Source: Sphingomonadales bacterium | GTDB taxonomy: Bacteria > Pseudomonadota > Alphaproteobacteria > Sphingomonadales > Sphingomonadaceae | Assembly: GCA_016720115.1 (NCBI GenBank) | Contig: JADJXT010000001.1 | Coordinates: forward strand, 1,612,001-1,676,000 | Reading direction: 5' to 3' | DNA: 64,000 nt | Shown: positions 1 through 8,490 of the stretch, one piece after another | Position numbering within the stretch: the stretch's first letter is position 1 | How the letters are laid out: every line of letters starts with the position of its first letter | Notes under the pieces: generated by a model | Database searches by the model: none | What the model was told of the DNA's origin: nothing | What the model saw: the letters and a program-made list of their open reading frames with translations, nothing else | Position numbers and translations under genes: made by a program

Positions 1-1033
1 GCACTTGCCAGCTTTCGATGCTGGCAAGCTCCTGACGCAAGCGGTTATCGTCAAAGTCCAGCAGTACCAGATCCCGGGCATTTTCGGTGCCGATGGCATA
101 GGCCAATTGCCGCGCCGATTGGATCGATCCCCTATGGGCTGCAAGCTGGACAAGATCGGTCCGAAGGCGGTTGGACAGTTTCATGCGCGAAGCGATCTTC
201 TCGACGCCAGCCGTATCGACCGGCAGAATGGCGCTCAATCGACGTCCCGCTGACGGTTTGATCGCAGACGCTGTTTCCCTTTCGATCAACATGGCAAGCT
301 TGTTCCCGGCGTCGGCGACGATTTCGGGCAGGAAGGATGCGAAAATGCCGTTATCGAGCATCGCCTGAACCGCCGGGGCAGGGTTGGCGACCGAAAGCAA
401 TTTGCGCAGCTCGTCCGAAATCCGTTCGCGCGACAAGGCCATCAGTTTGCTGGCATGTGTCGACGCGGCAGCAAGTGCTTCGGCGTCGATGGCACCTTTC
501 CCGAAGCGGGCATGAAAACGGAATAGCCGCAGGATACGCAGATGGTCTTCGGCTATGCGTGCCTCTGCATCGCCGATGAAGCCGATATGGTGCGCGGCAA
601 GATCGGCTAGTCCGTCGAAATAGTCGAATATTTCGCGGCTTTCAGGGTCTGCATAAAGTGCGTTGATGGTGAAGTCGCGCCGGGCAGCGTCTTCTTTCCA
701 ATCCGTTGCAAACTCGACCGTGGCACGGCGGCCATCGGTCGAAACGTCGCGGCGCAATGTGGTGATTTCGAAGGTGCGGCCATCGGCAACGGCAGTCACC
801 GTTCCATGGTCGATGCCTGTCGGGACAGCCTTGATCCGGGCTGCCTCCAGCCGCCGCGTTACCTCATCGGGCACCAGAGGCGTTGCAATATCGACATCGG
901 CGACGGCTATGCCCAGCAGCGCATCGCGCACAGCACCGCCGACGATCCGCGGAGGCTGGCCGTCAACGCGCAAGGCGTCAACTACGCGTTCAAAAGCAGG
1001 ATCGTGCAGCCAGGGCGCATCGGGCAACTGCAT
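1..1033 (-). CDS. cca: CCA tRNA nucleotidyltransferase (partial)
   Basis: This is a class II nucleotidyltransferase that adds or repairs the CCA end of tRNAs in the cytoplasm. The frame is open from the ATG at 1033 to the left edge of the window, giving at least 344 residues; the stop lies outside. The N-terminal motif GGAVRD is at residues 32-37 and the metal-binding DVD at 46-48, followed by the PTGIDHGTVT strand and a FTINALYAD segment, all typical of the family. It is the last visible gene of a minus-strand run. Its ATG overlaps the TGA of the Nudix gene by one base (TGATG), so it is probably translationally coupled. Poly(A) polymerase I shares the fold, but the compact spacing and alphaproteobacterial context favour the CCA enzyme. 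Confidence 0.9.
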   Translation of the reverse strand, partial: MQLPDAPWLHDPAFERVVDALRVDGQPPRIVGGAVRDALLGIAVADVDIATPLVPDEVTRRLEAARIKAVPTGIDHGTVTAVADGRTFEITTLRRDVSTDGRRATVEFATDWKEDAARRDFTINALYADPESREIFDYFDGLADLAAHHIGFIGDAEARIAEDHLRILRLFRFHARFGKGAIDAEALAAASTHASKLMALSRERISDELRKLLSVANPAPAVQAMLDNGIFASFLPEIVADAGNKLAMLIERETASAIKPSAGRRLSAILPVDTAGVEKIASRMKLSNRLRTDLVQLAAHRGSIQSARQLAYAIGTENARDLVLLDFDDNRLRQELASIESWQV

Positions 1034-1620
1034 CAACCCTCACCCAAAAGGCGGCGGGACAGGTTGGCAATGATGCCAGCGGTAACACCCCAGATGCGGC
1101 GGCCCTGCCAATCCATGTCGTAATATTCGCGCATCTGCCCCTGCCATTCGACCCGCCGTAGTGCGTAATTGGCACGGTCGAACAAAATCGCAAGCGGCAC
1201 TTCGAACCACTCCTCGACTTCCTCCGGATTGGCCAATAGCGGCAGGTCAGGCGGAACAACGCCAATGACCGGCGTTATCTGGTAACCGCTGCCGGAATAA
1301 TAATCGTCGGCCGCGCCCAGAATATCGACTTCATCGCGGGGCAGGGCGATTTCCTCCTCCGCTTCACGCAATGCGGCAATGACGGCATTTTCATCTTCGG
1401 GATCGACCTTTCCGCCCGGAAAGGCTACCTGCCCGGCATGACTGCGCAGCCATGCGGGTCGGCGCGTCAGGATAACGCCGGGTTCGGCGCGGTCTGTAAT
1501 GGGAACGAGCACTGCGGCATGGCGATAGTCGCCCACGTGGCGCGGATAGGCGCGTTCATCCTCGATTGCGATTGCACGCGACGGATGAAGCGCATCGGAA
1601 AACTGCCTCTTCCAGTTCAT
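1033..1620 (-). CDS. CoA pyrophosphatase-type Nudix hydrolase
   Basis: This 195-residue Nudix hydrolase resembles the NudL/YeaB CoA-diphosphatase group, which splits CoA and related dinucleotides. The Nudix box begins with PGGKVDPED near residue 69 and ends in REAEEEI near residue 85. The extra residues between the glycine and REAEEE, and the surrounding pattern, match the CoA-type branch. I chose the ATG at 1620 because it forms a four-base ATGA overlap with the stop of the upstream DUF1285 gene; an in-frame start 13 codons further upstream would overlap that gene more deeply. It sits between DUF1285 and cca in one minus-strand operon. The substrate is inferred from family only. Confidence 0.85.
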   Translation of the reverse strand: MNWKRQFSDALHPSRAIAIEDERAYPRHVGDYRHAAVLVPITDRAEPGVILTRRPAWLRSHAGQVAFPGGKVDPEDENAVIAALREAEEEIALPRDEVDILGAADDYYSGSGYQITPVIGVVPPDLPLLANPEEVEEWFEVPLAILFDRANYALRRVEWQGQMREYYDMDWQGRRIWGVTAGIIANLSRRLLGEG

Positions 1621-2177
1621 CCGGTTACATCCAGTGCAAAAAAATCGCCTTCGCTCCAAATCCCCGGCTTTTCGGGGCTGGTGCCCAGAGCCAGTTCGGC
1701 GAGTTCATAATAGACAGGTCGTGCGCAGCGCGCCCAAAGCCCTGCGCGAACATGCAGATAGGGCACGGGCGTTCCACCAAAGGCACGGGTTTCGATCGGA
1801 TGGTCGCGTCCTGTAACAACCATGTCATCGGTATTGAGGCGGAAGGCGATGCTGCCGTCGCGGATCTGTATCTCCACAGCAATGAAGGGGACGTCGGCCA
1901 CGTCGATTGACAGCTTTTCCTGTGGTGTAACCAGCCAATAGCTGTTGTCAGGTTCGATCCGGAGCAGGCTGGAAAAGGCGCGCACCATCGCCGGACGGGT
2001 GATTTCGCCGCCCTGGTGGAACCAGCGTCCGTCGGCAGAAATGCGCATCTCGCTGTCGCCCGTTTTGGCAGGGCTCCAGCTTTCGACCGGCGGCAATTTG
2101 CGTTGCGCTGCAAGCTCGGCAATCTGATTGAGGCTGAGGTCACCCAGCGAAGGCGGCGGATCATAGGGCACGCTCAT
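1617..2177 (-). CDS. DUF1285 domain protein
   Basis: This 186-residue cytoplasmic protein looks like DUF1285, a family of unknown function found widely in proteobacteria. Recognisable features are a PPVESWSP segment near the N-terminus, a GRWFHQGGEITR strand, a SYWLVTPQEK motif and a C-terminal PVYYELAELA helix. I chose the ATG at 2177 because a GGAGGAGG ribosome-binding site directly precedes it; a more upstream in-frame ATG would sit deep in the neighbouring gene. Its 5' end overlaps the GNAT gene by 17 bases and its 3' end overlaps the Nudix gene by four. There is no signal peptide or membrane segment. The function is unknown. Confidence 0.8.
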   Translation of the reverse strand: MSVPYDPPPSLGDLSLNQIAELAAQRKLPPVESWSPAKTGDSEMRISADGRWFHQGGEITRPAMVRAFSSLLRIEPDNSYWLVTPQEKLSIDVADVPFIAVEIQIRDGSIAFRLNTDDMVVTGRDHPIETRAFGGTPVPYLHVRAGLWARCARPVYYELAELALGTSPEKPGIWSEGDFFALDVTG

Positions 2178-2655
2178 CCTCCTCCAGCATGCCCGTTTGC
2201 GGAACTGCAATGCCCCTTGCATTGCGGGCAAGCAGGCGCCGAGGCTCCCAGGGGCCGGGCAAAGTCCAGCCGCCTGTCAGCTCCGAAGTGAAGCCAAACC
2301 GTTCATAATATTCGGGGTCGCCGATCATCACCATCACGGGTTCCCCGATTTTTGCCGCTGCATCAAGCATCGCGTGCATCAATTGATGGCCTATGCCCTT
2401 GCCCTGCAAATCGGGGGTAACAGCTACAGGCCCGACCAGCATGATGGAAAAGTTGCCGATACGGACGGGCCAGCACTGGATGGTGCCTATCGCTTCAGCA
2501 TTTTCGACCAGCGCAAAAGACAGCGGGCCGATCGGTTTGCTGCGCTTGCGCAACAGATAAGCTGTTCGACCAAAACGGTCTGCGCCAAAGGCATCGTCAA
2601 GCAGCCGTTTCACCTTGTCCGGCGCAACGCTGTCGAGCGGGACAAGTTCAGGCAT
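2161..2655 (-). CDS. GNAT family N-acetyltransferase (YhbS-like)
   Basis: This 164-residue protein is a GCN5-related acyltransferase of the YhbS type. The acetyl-CoA binding motif A is visible as VAVTPDLQGKGIG around residues 77-89, with the expected Q/R-x-x-G-x-G/A pattern. A later GDPEYYERFGF segment is characteristic of the YhbS group. The acceptor is unknown and could be a small molecule or a protein N-terminus. It overlaps the 3' end of the MFS gene by eight bases and the 5' end of DUF1285 by 17, so it belongs to the same minus-strand transcript. Confidence 0.85.
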   Translation of the reverse strand: MPELVPLDSVAPDKVKRLLDDAFGADRFGRTAYLLRKRSKPIGPLSFALVENAEAIGTIQCWPVRIGNFSIMLVGPVAVTPDLQGKGIGHQLMHAMLDAAAKIGEPVMVMIGDPEYYERFGFTSELTGGWTLPGPWEPRRLLARNARGIAVPQTGMLEEDERAL

Positions 2656-3889
2656 CGGACATCGCCTCTGGCAATTGCCGCCTGCGCAACAGCATCAGCG
2701 CTATGAATGCCAACAGACCGGCCATTGCCGCCAGCAGATACGGAGCGCCGGGAAAGCGGATCGGCGCGCCGGTTTCGGTAAATGCCGCGAGTGTGTAGTT
2801 ATACGCAAACTGCCCGATCATCAGGCTGAGTGCGGCCAGCGATCCGACCAGCCCCTGCAATTCGCCCTGTTGCGATGCGGGTGCGCGCTGCGACATCATG
2901 GCGTTGAGGGCAGGCATCACCATACCCGAAAAGCCATTGACCAGCAGGAGCACCAATATGATCCCCGCAAAGGGAACAAAGGCGACAATCAGATAGCTGG
3001 CTATGCCCGATATCATCCCGATATAGGCCGTATTGCGTTCGCCAAAGCGGGTGATGAAGCGCCGGATAACGAGCGCCTGAAACACCGCCATTGAAATGCC
3101 GACAAGGCCGAGCGAGACTCCGACCATTCCGCTGCCCCAGCCATATTGGATCGGCGCAAAGAAGGACCAGCTCGCCGGGTAAACATTCCCCGCCAGCGAC
3201 CAGAGGAAGTAAATCAGGGCGACGGGCACGATGCCCTGTATCTTGCCGAGCGATGCAAAGGCCCCGAACGGGTTGGCGCGTTTCCATTCGAACGGCCTGC
3301 GCTTCTCTTCGGGCATGGTTTCCGGGAATACCAGCCAGCCATAGATACCATTTGCAATTGCGAGCGCGCCTGCGACGTAAAAAGGTATGCGCGGACCGAA
3401 ATCACCCAGCAGGCCGCCAATTACCGGGCCAAAGATGAAGCCCAGCCCGAATGCGGCGCCAACCTTGCCGAAGCTCGCGGCGCGTTCTTCGGGCGTCGAC
3501 ATGTCTGCCATCGCGGCATTGGCCGGCCCAAAAACAGCCCCTAATCCGCCTGCAACGGCGCGTCCGACAAACAGCCAGCCTATATTGGGCGCGAGCCCCA
3601 TCAGCAGGAAATCAAAGCCAAAGGCAAAGAGCGAAATCAGGAAAATCGGGCGCCGACCGAAACGGTCCCCAAGATTGCCCACTGCGGGCATCAGCAGGAT
3701 CTGGAACAAGCCATAGGTTGCACCGATCCAGGCACCAATGCGGGCCGCTTCGGCTGCATCGACATGCGCCAGATGTTTGATGAGATCGGGAAGGACAGGC
3801 ATGATGATTCCGAAACCCATCGAGTAGATGAGCACGGTCAGCAGTATGAAGCGCGTTGCGCGCCGCTTGAGGGTAGGGTCCATCACCAT
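2648..3889 (-). CDS. MFS transporter, TetA-like drug:H+ antiporter family
   Basis: This 413-residue integral membrane protein has about 12 hydrophobic segments and belongs to the major facilitator superfamily. The loop 2-3 signature GNLGDRFGRRPI is present, with a second conserved stretch GPVIGGLLGDFGPR after TM5. Its overall layout is closest to the TCR/Tet (MdtG, TetA) efflux group, but a resistance function cannot be assigned from sequence and a housekeeping efflux role is equally likely. It is the first gene of the minus-strand run down to cca and is divergent from the DUF1499 gene across a 139-base spacer. No convincing Shine-Dalgarno precedes the ATG at 3889, and a second ATG two codons in is an alternative start. 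Confidence 0.85.
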   Translation of the reverse strand: MVMDPTLKRRATRFILLTVLIYSMGFGIIMPVLPDLIKHLAHVDAAEAARIGAWIGATYGLFQILLMPAVGNLGDRFGRRPIFLISLFAFGFDFLLMGLAPNIGWLFVGRAVAGGLGAVFGPANAAMADMSTPEERAASFGKVGAAFGLGFIFGPVIGGLLGDFGPRIPFYVAGALAIANGIYGWLVFPETMPEEKRRPFEWKRANPFGAFASLGKIQGIVPVALIYFLWSLAGNVYPASWSFFAPIQYGWGSGMVGVSLGLVGISMAVFQALVIRRFITRFGERNTAYIGMISGIASYLIVAFVPFAGIILVLLLVNGFSGMVMPALNAMMSQRAPASQQGELQGLVGSLAALSLMIGQFAYNYTLAAFTETGAPIRFPGAPYLLAAMAGLLAFIALMLLRRRQLPEAMSDA

Positions 3890-4028
3890 CGGGGGCGCCT
3901 TGTCAGTCGACTTTCGCTTTGTCCATGTTTTTTGGCTGTGGGCGGCTGCGGCAAATGGATGGATTTACTTTGGCTTTTGCCCGACTTGCGCTAGCTTTGC
4001 GGCGATTGAAGATCGAGGGGAGCCGTAA

Positions 4029-4925
4029 ATGCAGAGTGACGAAAACCTGCAATCGCCGAATGCAGCCAACAGCGAAAGTGGCGTCAATCCTGCGCCTTCG
4101 CCCGCAGTGGAGACTGAAACCATAAATGAGGCTCCGGTTGCTCCTGCCAAAAAGCCGTCAAACTGGAGCGGCAAGACGATATTCTGGCTTGGCCTCGGTT
4201 CGATCATGCTTGCCTTGTTTGGTGCGTTGGGATCCGGCTGGGGGCTATGGGATTTCCAGCTCGGATACCAGCTTCTGACAATCGCTTTCGGGGCTGGTCT
4301 GCTCTCGGTGCTTGGCGGATTCCTGATTGGCTGGTGGGCAAGGCGAAAGGGCAAGACGGCGGCCCGCCCGCTCCGCTGGCTCGGCATGACGCTTGGTGGC
4401 GGATTGGCGTTATGGCTGCTCAGCTTTGCCTATACAGAGCGGACGGTGCCCGCCATTCACGACATTTCGACCGACCTTGCCGATCCACCGCAGTTCCGCA
4501 TGCTCGAAGTTCGGGCGGACAATCTCGACCAGATACCGGGCGAGAATGAGCCTGAAATGAAAGGCATGAACCCGCAACAACGCTGGGCTGCGCTGCATCA
4601 GGCAACCTATGGTGACATCCGTTCGGTGCGTATCTCGACGCCTGTCGCGGAAGTGATTGCCAAGGCCGAAAGGCTGGCCAAGGTTCGCGGTTGGGAAATT
4701 GCGGTTGCCGATCCCATCGAAGGACGGATGGAGGCGACCGATACGACCCGTTTCTTCCGCTTCAAGGACGATGTCGTTATCCGTGTCCGCCCGACCGAAG
4801 ACGGCACCGGCAGCATCGTCGACATGCGTTCGATCAGCCGCGTTGGCGTGAGCGACCTTGGCACGAACGCCAAGCGGGTCCGCGGCTTCATTGCGGACCT
4901 CGCGGGCACCAATCCAGCGGGCTAG
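4029..4925 (+). CDS. DUF1499 domain membrane protein
   Basis: This 298-residue protein has an acidic, proline-containing N-terminus, three hydrophobic segments at about residues 53-130, and a C-terminal DUF1499 domain. The domain is recognised by a VRISTPVAEVIAKAE helix and RFFRFKDDVVIRVRP strands ending in SRVGVSDLGTNAKR. DUF1499 proteins are widespread in alphaproteobacteria and have no settled function; the domain may be periplasmic or cytoplasmic here. A GAGGGGAG ribosome-binding site lies seven bases before the ATG. Its stop overlaps the convergent PQQ dehydrogenase stop by four bases, with no room for a separate terminator. Confidence 0.85.
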   Translation: MQSDENLQSPNAANSESGVNPAPSPAVETETINEAPVAPAKKPSNWSGKTIFWLGLGSIMLALFGALGSGWGLWDFQLGYQLLTIAFGAGLLSVLGGFLIGWWARRKGKTAARPLRWLGMTLGGGLALWLLSFAYTERTVPAIHDISTDLADPPQFRMLEVRADNLDQIPGENEPEMKGMNPQQRWAALHQATYGDIRSVRISTPVAEVIAKAERLAKVRGWEIAVADPIEGRMEATDTTRFFRFKDDVVIRVRPTEDGTGSIVDMRSISRVGVSDLGTNAKRVRGFIADLAGTNPAG

Positions 4926-6055
4926 GGCTTGGGGGGTGTCAGCTTCAGCAGGCGCCCTTCGCCACCATCCTCAAGCAGCCAGACCGCCCCGTCAGGGCCT
5001 TGTTCGACTTCGCGGATACGTGCGCCCATCTGCCAATGGTCGGCCTTTTCCACGCTTTCACCATTCACCTTGACGCGCACCAGCGCTTCGCCGCCCAGTC
5101 CGCCGATAAACAGCGAACCCTTCCAGGCGGGGAACAGGTCGCCATTGTAGAACATCAGGCCGCCGGGCGAAATTGCCGGAACCCAATAGGCCTTGGGCGC
5201 TTCAAAGCCGTCTCCAGACTTGTGATCGGGGATGTCGCGGCCATCATAATGGCTGCCATTCGATGCCTTGGGATAGCCATAATTGGCGCCGCGCTTCACC
5301 AGATTCAGCTCATCGCCATCGCGGGGGCCCATTTCCTGGTTCCACAACTGGCCCTTGTCGTCGAAAGTGAGGCCGAGCGGATTGCGATGCCCCAATGACC
5401 AGATTTGCGACTTCACCGGATTCGCCGCATCGTAAAACGGGTTGTCCGTCGGAATGCTGCCATCGGCGAAGAGGCGCAGCACTTTGCCAAGATTGGCGTT
5501 CATATCCTGCGCAGGATCGAATTTCTGACGCTCGCCCGAGGCGATGAACAGATATTTGCCATCGGGCGAGAAAGCGAGGCGATGCCCAAAATGGCCTCGT
5601 CCGGTGACTTTGGGATTCTGCTCCCAGATTTTCTGCAAGCCAACCAGCCTGGGCTTGCCGTCCTGATATTCCAGTTTGGCACGACCGACGACCGCGCCAC
5701 GCGTATCATCGGGGCCGGACTCCGCCCAACTCAGGTAGATCATGCCCGATGTCGTAAAATCCGGGGCGACGACTACATCGCCAAATCCGCCCTGGCCGCC
5801 ATATTCGACGGCAGGGACTCCAGCCACATCAAGAACTGGTCCATCGGCCTGCCAGAGTTTCAGCTTGCCACTTTTTTCCGTGATCAGCGCATAAGGCGTT
5901 CCGGGAACAAAAGTCATCGCCCAGGGTTCATTGAAGGTTGCAACGGCGATAACCTCGAAAGGTTTGGGGCCGGTCGACACTTCGGCATTGCCGGTGGACG
6001 GGGCACAGGCGACCGCGACAAGGCTGGCGGCGGTCAGACTCAGGTTACGAAGCAT
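4922..6055 (-). CDS. PQQ-dependent aldose sugar dehydrogenase-like protein
   Basis: This 377-residue exported beta-propeller belongs to the soluble glucose/aldose sugar dehydrogenase family (YliI/Asd type), which uses PQQ to oxidise aldoses in the periplasm. Diagnostic stretches are NEPWAMTFVPG, GRGHFGHRLAFSPDGK, SLGHRNPLGLTFD, EMGPRDGDELNL and WVPAISPGGLMFYNGD. The N-terminus is hydrophobic and ends in VAVAC, so it could be a lipoprotein, although the lipobox is imperfect. I chose the ATG at 6055 because it starts this signal peptide and follows an AGGAGA site; an upstream in-frame ATG adds 23 polar residues. No PQQ biosynthesis genes are nearby. Confidence 0.85.
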   Translation of the reverse strand: MLRNLSLTAASLVAVACAPSTGNAEVSTGPKPFEVIAVATFNEPWAMTFVPGTPYALITEKSGKLKLWQADGPVLDVAGVPAVEYGGQGGFGDVVVAPDFTTSGMIYLSWAESGPDDTRGAVVGRAKLEYQDGKPRLVGLQKIWEQNPKVTGRGHFGHRLAFSPDGKYLFIASGERQKFDPAQDMNANLGKVLRLFADGSIPTDNPFYDAANPVKSQIWSLGHRNPLGLTFDDKGQLWNQEMGPRDGDELNLVKRGANYGYPKASNGSHYDGRDIPDHKSGDGFEAPKAYWVPAISPGGLMFYNGDLFPAWKGSLFIGGLGGEALVRVKVNGESVEKADHWQMGARIREVEQGPDGAVWLLEDGGEGRLLKLTPPKP

Positions 6056-6228
6056 GGGGAGGTCTCCTCTTGATTTCCTGCCTTTAGATGCGAGTGCATC
6101 GCCGGATTGGCAAGAGGGTTGCATTTTGCCTTATCTCCGCCTAGATAGCGTTCATCCCGACATTGCGAAACACTGACGGGCTGGCGCCGAAAGGGGCCGG
6201 CGCAATCGGCCATTCGCAGTCAATAACT

Positions 6229-6299
6229 CGTCATCCTGAACTTGTTTCAGGATAATGAACCGCCGCAGCCTGTTATCCCGAAACGAGTTCGGGATGACG
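6229..6299. repeat. Pair of inverted REP-like palindromes
   Basis: Two short palindromes of one family lie head to head before rimP. The first has 8-base arms ATCCTGAA and TTCAGGAT at 6233-6240 and 6246-6253. The second has arms ATCCCGAA and TTCGGGAT at 6275-6282 and 6288-6295. The second, read on the minus strand, closely matches the first including flanking CGTCAT, so the units are in opposite orientation, as in BIME elements of enteric bacteria. Similar GTCATCC-type palindromes are dispersed in sphingomonad genomes (family knowledge, not searched here). Confidence 0.75.
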
Positions 6300-6314
6300 A
6301 ATAGAAGAATGAAG

Positions 6315-6872
6315 ATGCCCGATCTGGAAAAACTCGCTGCGATTATTGCACCCGAAGCCGAAGCACTCGGTTTCGATCTGGTGCGTGTGGCCTGGTTCGA
6401 TCGCGGCGCGGAAGGTTCGGACGAACCGACGCTGCAGATAATGGCGGAACGGCCCGATACGCGCCAGTTGGTTATCGACGATTGTGCTGCGCTCTCGCAC
6501 CGGATTTCCGAACTGTTCGACGAACTCGATCCTATCGAAGAGGCTTATCGTCTCGAAGTCAGTTCGCCTGGCATCGATCGTCCGCTCACCCGCCTGAAGG
6601 ATTTTGCCGACTGGGCGGGGCACGAGGCGAAAATTGAAGTGGTCGAGCCGATTGAAAACCAGAAACGGTTTCGCGGCGAACTGGTTGGTGCGGAAAGTGA
6701 CGTGGTTTCAATCACGGACCGGACCGGCGCAGCCCACGCCATTTCTTTTTCCAACATCCTTTCCGCCAAGCTGGTCTTGACAGACCGGCTGATTGCGTCG
6801 ACTGCGCCGCTCAACAGCGCCGGGGCTGACGAAATCGACGAAGACAACCCCGACCAAGAACAGGAAGACTAA
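6315..6872 (+). CDS. rimP: Ribosome maturation factor RimP
   Basis: RimP binds the 30S subunit during assembly. This 185-residue protein shows the N-terminal ALGFDLVRVAWF strand, the VIDDCAALSHRISELFDE helix, the signature YRLEVSSPGIDRPL and the KRFRGELVGAE beta strand of the C-terminal Sm-like domain. It ends with an acidic DEDNPDQEQED tail. The start is uncertain: ATG at 6315 is preceded by AGAAG at 6303-6307 and gives the best family match, while ATG at 6309 adds two codons. It begins the rimP-nusA-ylxR-infB operon and lies about 15 bases after a REP-like palindrome pair, leaving little space for a promoter between them. Confidence 0.92.
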   Translation: MPDLEKLAAIIAPEAEALGFDLVRVAWFDRGAEGSDEPTLQIMAERPDTRQLVIDDCAALSHRISELFDELDPIEEAYRLEVSSPGIDRPLTRLKDFADWAGHEAKIEVVEPIENQKRFRGELVGAESDVVSITDRTGAAHAISFSNILSAKLVLTDRLIASTAPLNSAGADEIDEDNPDQEQED

Positions 6873-6876
6873 AGTC

Positions 6877-8490
6877 ATGGCCAGTCCGATTGCTGCCAAC
6901 AAGGCTGAACTGCTTGCAATCGCCAACGCAGTCGCCAGCGAAAAGATGATCGACAAGGCGATCGTCGTTGAAGCGCTTGAAGAAGCGATCCAGCGTGCGG
7001 CCCGTGCGCGCTATGGTGCCGAAAACGATATTCGCGCAAAGCTCGACACGCAGACCGGCGATTTGCGCTTGTGGCGCGTTGTCGAAGTGGTCGAGCAGGT
7101 TGATGACTATTTCAAGCAGGTCGATCTCAAACAGGCTGAAAAGCTGCAAAAGGGCGCGGCTATTGGAGACTTCATTGTCGATCCGCTGCCGCCGGTCGAC
7201 CTTGGCCGTATCGACGCGCAGTCGGCGAAGCAGGTGATCTTTCAGAAGGTTCGCGATGCCGAGCGTGAACGCCAGTTTGAAGAGTTCAAGGACCGCGCGG
7301 GCGAAATCATTACCGGCGTCGTCAAGTCGGTCGAGTTCGGTCATGTCGTTGTCGATCTGGGCCGTGCAGAAGGTGTCATCCGCCGCGATCAGCAGATCCC
7401 GCGCGAAGTGGTGCGTCCCGGTGACCGCGTTCGCGCACTGATCCTGAAAGTCGTGCGCGAAAATCGCGGCCCGCAAATCCTGCTGAGCCGTGCGCATCCG
7501 GACTTCATGAAGAAGCTGTTCGCGCAGGAAGTGCCGGAAATCTACGACGGCATCATCGAAATCAAGGCCGCAGCCCGCGATCCGGGCAGCCGCGCCAAGA
7601 TCGGTGTGATCAGCTATGACAGCTCGATCGATCCCGTCGGCGCTTGCGTTGGCATGAAGGGCAGCCGCGTACAGGCCGTCGTTCAGGAAATGCAGGGTGA
7701 AAAGATCGACATCATCCCCTGGTCGGAAGATGCCGCAACCTTCATCGTCAACGCATTGCAGCCGGCAACGGTAAGCCGCGTTGTCATCGATGAGGAAGAA
7801 GCGCGCATCGAAGTTGTTGTTCCCGACGACCAGCTCAGCCTTGCCATCGGCCGTCGCGGCCAGAACGTTCGCCTCGCCAGCCAGTTGACCGGCCGCGCGA
7901 TCGACATCATGACCGAGGCGGAATCGAGCGAGAAGCGTCAGAAGGAATTTGTCGAGCGTTCGGAAATGTTCCAGCAGGAACTCGATGTCGATGAAACACT
8001 GGCACAGTTGCTGGTTGCCGAAGGCTTCAGCGAACTCGAAGAAGTGGCTTATGTCGCGCTCGAAGAAATCGCTGGCATCGAAGGCCTCGACGAAGAACTG
8101 GCCGAAGAATTGCAGAGCCGTGCGGTCGAGGCACTTGAACGCAAGGAAGAGGCTTCGCGCAGCGAACGCCGCGAACTTGGCGTTGAAGATGCGCTTGCCG
8201 ACTTGCCCCACCTCAACGAAGCGATGCTGGTCACGCTCGGCAAGGCGGGCATCAGGACTCTCGACGATCTGGCCGATCTGGCGACCGACGAGCTGATCCA
8301 GAAAGGCCGCACCGAACAGCGCCGTGGCGACAATCGCCGCCATCGCGTTGAAGACAAGCCCGGCATCCTGGCAGTCTATGGTCTGAACGAAGAGCAGGGC
8401 AACGAGATCATCATGGCTGCCCGTGCGCACTGGTTTGATGAGCCGGAAACCGATGGGGAGGACGCCGTTGCCGCGGAAGACTCCCAATGA
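6877..8490 (+). CDS. nusA: Transcription termination/antitermination factor NusA
   Basis: NusA binds RNA polymerase and nascent RNA and controls pausing, termination and antitermination. The 537-residue protein has the N-terminal polymerase-binding domain (about 1-130), an S1 domain with GEIITGVVKSVEFGHVVVDLG (two adjoining strands around residues 140-165), then two KH domains with GSRAKIGVISYD, GACVGMKGSRVQ and LAIGRRGQNVRLA. A C-terminal extension rich in Glu carries helix-hairpin repeats such as LAQLLVAEGFSELEEVAY, as is usual for alphaproteobacterial NusA. The ATG at 6877 follows a CAGGAAG site and comes four bases after the rimP stop. Confidence 0.97.
   Translation: MASPIAANKAELLAIANAVASEKMIDKAIVVEALEEAIQRAARARYGAENDIRAKLDTQTGDLRLWRVVEVVEQVDDYFKQVDLKQAEKLQKGAAIGDFIVDPLPPVDLGRIDAQSAKQVIFQKVRDAERERQFEEFKDRAGEIITGVVKSVEFGHVVVDLGRAEGVIRRDQQIPREVVRPGDRVRALILKVVRENRGPQILLSRAHPDFMKKLFAQEVPEIYDGIIEIKAAARDPGSRAKIGVISYDSSIDPVGACVGMKGSRVQAVVQEMQGEKIDIIPWSEDAATFIVNALQPATVSRVVIDEEEARIEVVVPDDQLSLAIGRRGQNVRLASQLTGRAIDIMTEAESSEKRQKEFVERSEMFQQELDVDETLAQLLVAEGFSELEEVAYVALEEIAGIEGLDEELAEELQSRAVEALERKEEASRSERRELGVEDALADLPHLNEAMLVTLGKAGIRTLDDLADLATDELIQKGRTEQRRGDNRRHRVEDKPGILAVYGLNEEQGNEIIMAARAHWFDEPETDGEDAVAAEDSQ

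Noticed and set aside
2648..3889. Tetracycline resistance gene
   Set aside because: The fold is TetA-like, but the gene sits in a core operon with no mobile context, and sequence alone cannot support a resistance call.
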